NCBI GenBank assembly: GCA_964633715.1
Contig: CAZWHQ010000009.1
Coordinates: 33,990-97,989, forward strand
Direction of reading: 5' to 3'
DNA from: JAUWVG01 sp964633715
GTDB lineage: Bacteria > Acidobacteriota > Aminicenantia > Aminicenantales > Aminicenantaceae
DNA: 64,000 nucleotides
Part shown: in pieces, positions 62,590 to 64,000 of the stretch
Position numbering within the stretch: position 1 is the stretch's first letter
How the letters are laid out: every line of letters starts with the position of its first letter
The notes under the pieces: generated by a model
Database searches by the model: none
Told to the model about the DNA's origin: nothing
Seen by the model: only the letters and a program-made list of their open reading frames with translations
Translations under genes and position numbers: made by a program

Positions 62590-63805
62590 CTTTTCTAAAA
62601 CGTGCGATACCCGGTTCACAGGTCTTAAGTATAGATATGTAATCTTTTCCCTCAGAAATCATAGCCCTCAAGTTTTCATTTCCCCAGAGTTTATCCAGGT
62701 ATTTTGTCATCCTGAAGCGTTTTGGGTAAAGTCTTTGTGCTGTGCACAGGGCGGCTACAGCCAATCTGATGGGATTGAGTCTATCGCGGTCTGTGATTTT
62801 AAAATGAAGCCCGTAGCACTCTTCGTCTTTGTATTTCGGATTGGACACAACACCTGAGATGGTTTGTGGCTGAAAAGAAATGGTGCTAACCTCAACTCCG
62901 GTGAGCGCATCTTCTGGAATCGCATCTATCCATTCTTGAGCATTGAGGTAAGGGGCGCCTATAGTTAAAAAGGGCGTTTCTGTTCCACGTCCCTCGGAAA
63001 GATTTGTTCCCTCCATTAAACACATCCCTGGATAGATGATAGCCGTCTCTAATGTGTTCATGTTGGGAGATGTGGCTGTCCAGGGGAAGCCAGTTTCATC
63101 GTACCACATATCTCGTCTATAACCGGTCATTTCTAAAACAGTTAAATCGGCATTTATAGAAAATCCTCCATAGGACTCTCCATTAAAAAGATCGGCCAGC
63201 TCGCCAACTGTCATACCATAGCGCATTGGCAGAGGCATGACTCCCACAAAACTGCTGTAAACAGGCAGCGTTATGGCTCCTTCAACTCGAGCAGCAGTGA
63301 TGGGATTGGGGCGGTCCAAAACAATAACAGGAATGTCTTGCTGTTTGGCTGCTGTCATAGCCAGAAAAAGGTTGGACACAAACGTATAGAATTTTACCCC
63401 CACATCCTGGATATCGTATATCAATACTTCTACATCCCTGAGCATGTCCTCTGTGGGCGTGAGGTACTCGCCGTAAAGGCTGTAGAGCTTTATTTTTGTA
63501 TGGATAGAGTCATCGATTGCAGCTCCATCTTCAACATTTCCGTAAAAGCCGTGTTCAGGTCCAAAGAGAGTCGTGATATGAGCATGGTCTGAAAGAAGGT
63601 TAACGATATGTCTTCCCTTTGCATCAAGGGATGTTTGATTGGCAAAAATCCCCACCTTTTTTCCCCGGATCAAATCCAGATGGTTCTCCAATAGATTTTC
63701 AAGTCCGGTTTTAAATGGATTCTCTATATTTTGTGTCTTGCATGTGCAGAATAAAATTACAGGAATAATCAAGAGTATTTTCCAGGAAAATTTCCTAAAA
63801 GTCAT
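62561..63805 (-). CDS. DUF1343/NamZ-like exo-N-acetylmuramidase family lipoprotein
   Basis: About 414 residues with a signal peptide ending at a Cys-containing segment (LLIIPVILFCTCK), suggesting a lipoprotein. DUF1343 motifs are present: GKKVGIFANQTSLD, LFGPEHGFYG, YDIQDVGVKFYTFVSNL, VLDRPNPI and TNLSEGRGTETPF. NamZ members trim MurNAc from peptidoglycan fragments, a recycling step. The ATG at 63805 follows GGAGAG and is preferred to the upstream frame extension. Confidence 0.88.
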   Translation of the reverse strand: MTFRKFSWKILLIIPVILFCTCKTQNIENPFKTGLENLLENHLDLIRGKKVGIFANQTSLDAKGRHIVNLLSDHAHITTLFGPEHGFYGNVEDGAAIDDSIHTKIKLYSLYGEYLTPTEDMLRDVEVLIYDIQDVGVKFYTFVSNLFLAMTAAKQQDIPVIVLDRPNPITAARVEGAITLPVYSSFVGVMPLPMRYGMTVGELADLFNGESYGGFSINADLTVLEMTGYRRDMWYDETGFPWTATSPNMNTLETAIIYPGMCLMEGTNLSEGRGTETPFLTIGAPYLNAQEWIDAIPEDALTGVEVSTISFQPQTISGVVSNPKYKDEECYGLHFKITDRDRLNPIRLAVAALCTAQRLYPKRFRMTKYLDKLWGNENLRAMISEGKDYISILKTCEPGIARFRKVRQKYLRYQ

Positions 63806-63898
63806 AATTGTTCTCTCCAGCCCTAGTTTTGATGTTACAATAATAATTTCCATTGAGACTGTCAAATCAAAAAAATACTGAGATGTGAACCATTCTCC

Positions 63899-63926
63899 TT
63901 GACTGCCAGAAACTTGACTTTATAGG
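63899..63926 (+). promoter_or_regulatory. Promoter of the tRNA-Glu
   Basis: TTGACT (63899-63904), 16-bp spacer, TATAGG (63921-63926), 35 bp before the tRNA. Confidence 0.5.
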
Positions 63927-63961
63927 GGGAAATCTGGTATTTTTGACCTCAACTCTTTGGT

Positions 63962-64000
63962 GGCGCTATCGTCTAGGGGACTAGGACGGGTGGTTCTCAG
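63962..64000 (+). tRNA. tRNA-Glu (anticodon CTC), 5' part cut by window end
   Basis: GGCGCTA acceptor strand, D arm GTCT..GGAC, and GGTGG followed by loop TTCTCAG, putting CTC at the anticodon. The 3' half lies outside the window. Confidence 0.85.

Noticed and set aside
1..64000. CRISPR arrays, insertion sequences with transposase, prophage genes, rRNA operons
   Set aside because: Looked for on both strands; no regular repeat-spacer array, transposase, phage structural gene or rRNA segment was seen.

Overview
This is a 64 kb chromosomal stretch from a Gram-negative bacterium. The signs are lpxC (lipid A), TonB-dependent and porin-type outer-membrane proteins, lipoprotein signals and a Tat signal. 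The large SusC/Oar-like TonB receptor with a carboxypeptidase-regulatory N-domain, myo-inositol-phosphate synthase, DUF1343/NamZ, AT-leaning coding sequence and overall gene mix resemble Candidatus Aminicenantes or another Acidobacteriota-related lineage. That placement is an impression, not a proof.

Layout. 1-18 kb is housekeeping: gyrA 3' end, an acyl-CoA synthetase, a tRNA with anticodon CAT, rpoD-dnaG on the minus strand with a clear promoter, then larB, lpxC, a TPR protein, glmU and glmS. A minus-strand pair follows (inositol-phosphate synthase, TonB receptor), then a divergent class IV aminotransferase-like gene.

18.2-27.2 kb is a genomic island at a tRNA-Leu(UAA) gene. The first 42 nt of the tRNA occur three times (18241, 22944, 27075) and only the last copy is complete. 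Each copy has its own TTGTTN-N17-TATAAT promoter. The two intervals look like two related elements inserted in tandem. They carry toxin/defence-type cargo (DUF234 ATPase-nuclease, AbiEi/AbiEii, zinc proteins, SEC-C proteins, HepT/MntA) and no visible integrase.

27.4-34 kb is a metal/metalloid resistance region: AhpD-like protein, MerB-like organomercurial lyase, GDT1-type transporter, an arsenate reductase gene cut by an in-frame stop, Acr3, a heavy-metal P-type ATPase, a Cys-rich peptide and ArsR with its promoter/operator.

34.4-51.5 kb appears to be one regulated respiratory unit. An AioX/PhnD-like binding lipoprotein, a histidine kinase and a sigma-54 response regulator precede a sigma-54 promoter (TGGCAC-N5-TTGCT). 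The promoter faces a decaheme cytochrome, an MtrB/PioB-type porin, a triheme cytochrome, a Tat-exported molybdopterin oxidoreductase, its Fe-S subunit, a TorD chaperone and a polyferredoxin. Molybdenum-cofactor genes (mobA, moaA, moaC-mogA fusion, moeA, a frameshifted MOSC gene) follow directly. The set resembles an extracellular-facing DmsEFAB-type reductase under arsenite-sensor-like control; the substrate is not known.

51.5-64 kb holds a hybrid kinase with a periplasmic heme-c motif, a Panacea-type antitoxin pair, a double-cubane-cluster protein with its ATPase, trmL, a TlpA-like protein, a PfkB kinase with a CDP-alcohol phosphotransferase, a candidate structured RNA, a YkvI-like membrane protein, a CDF transporter, a NamZ-like lipoprotein and the 5' part of a tRNA-Glu.
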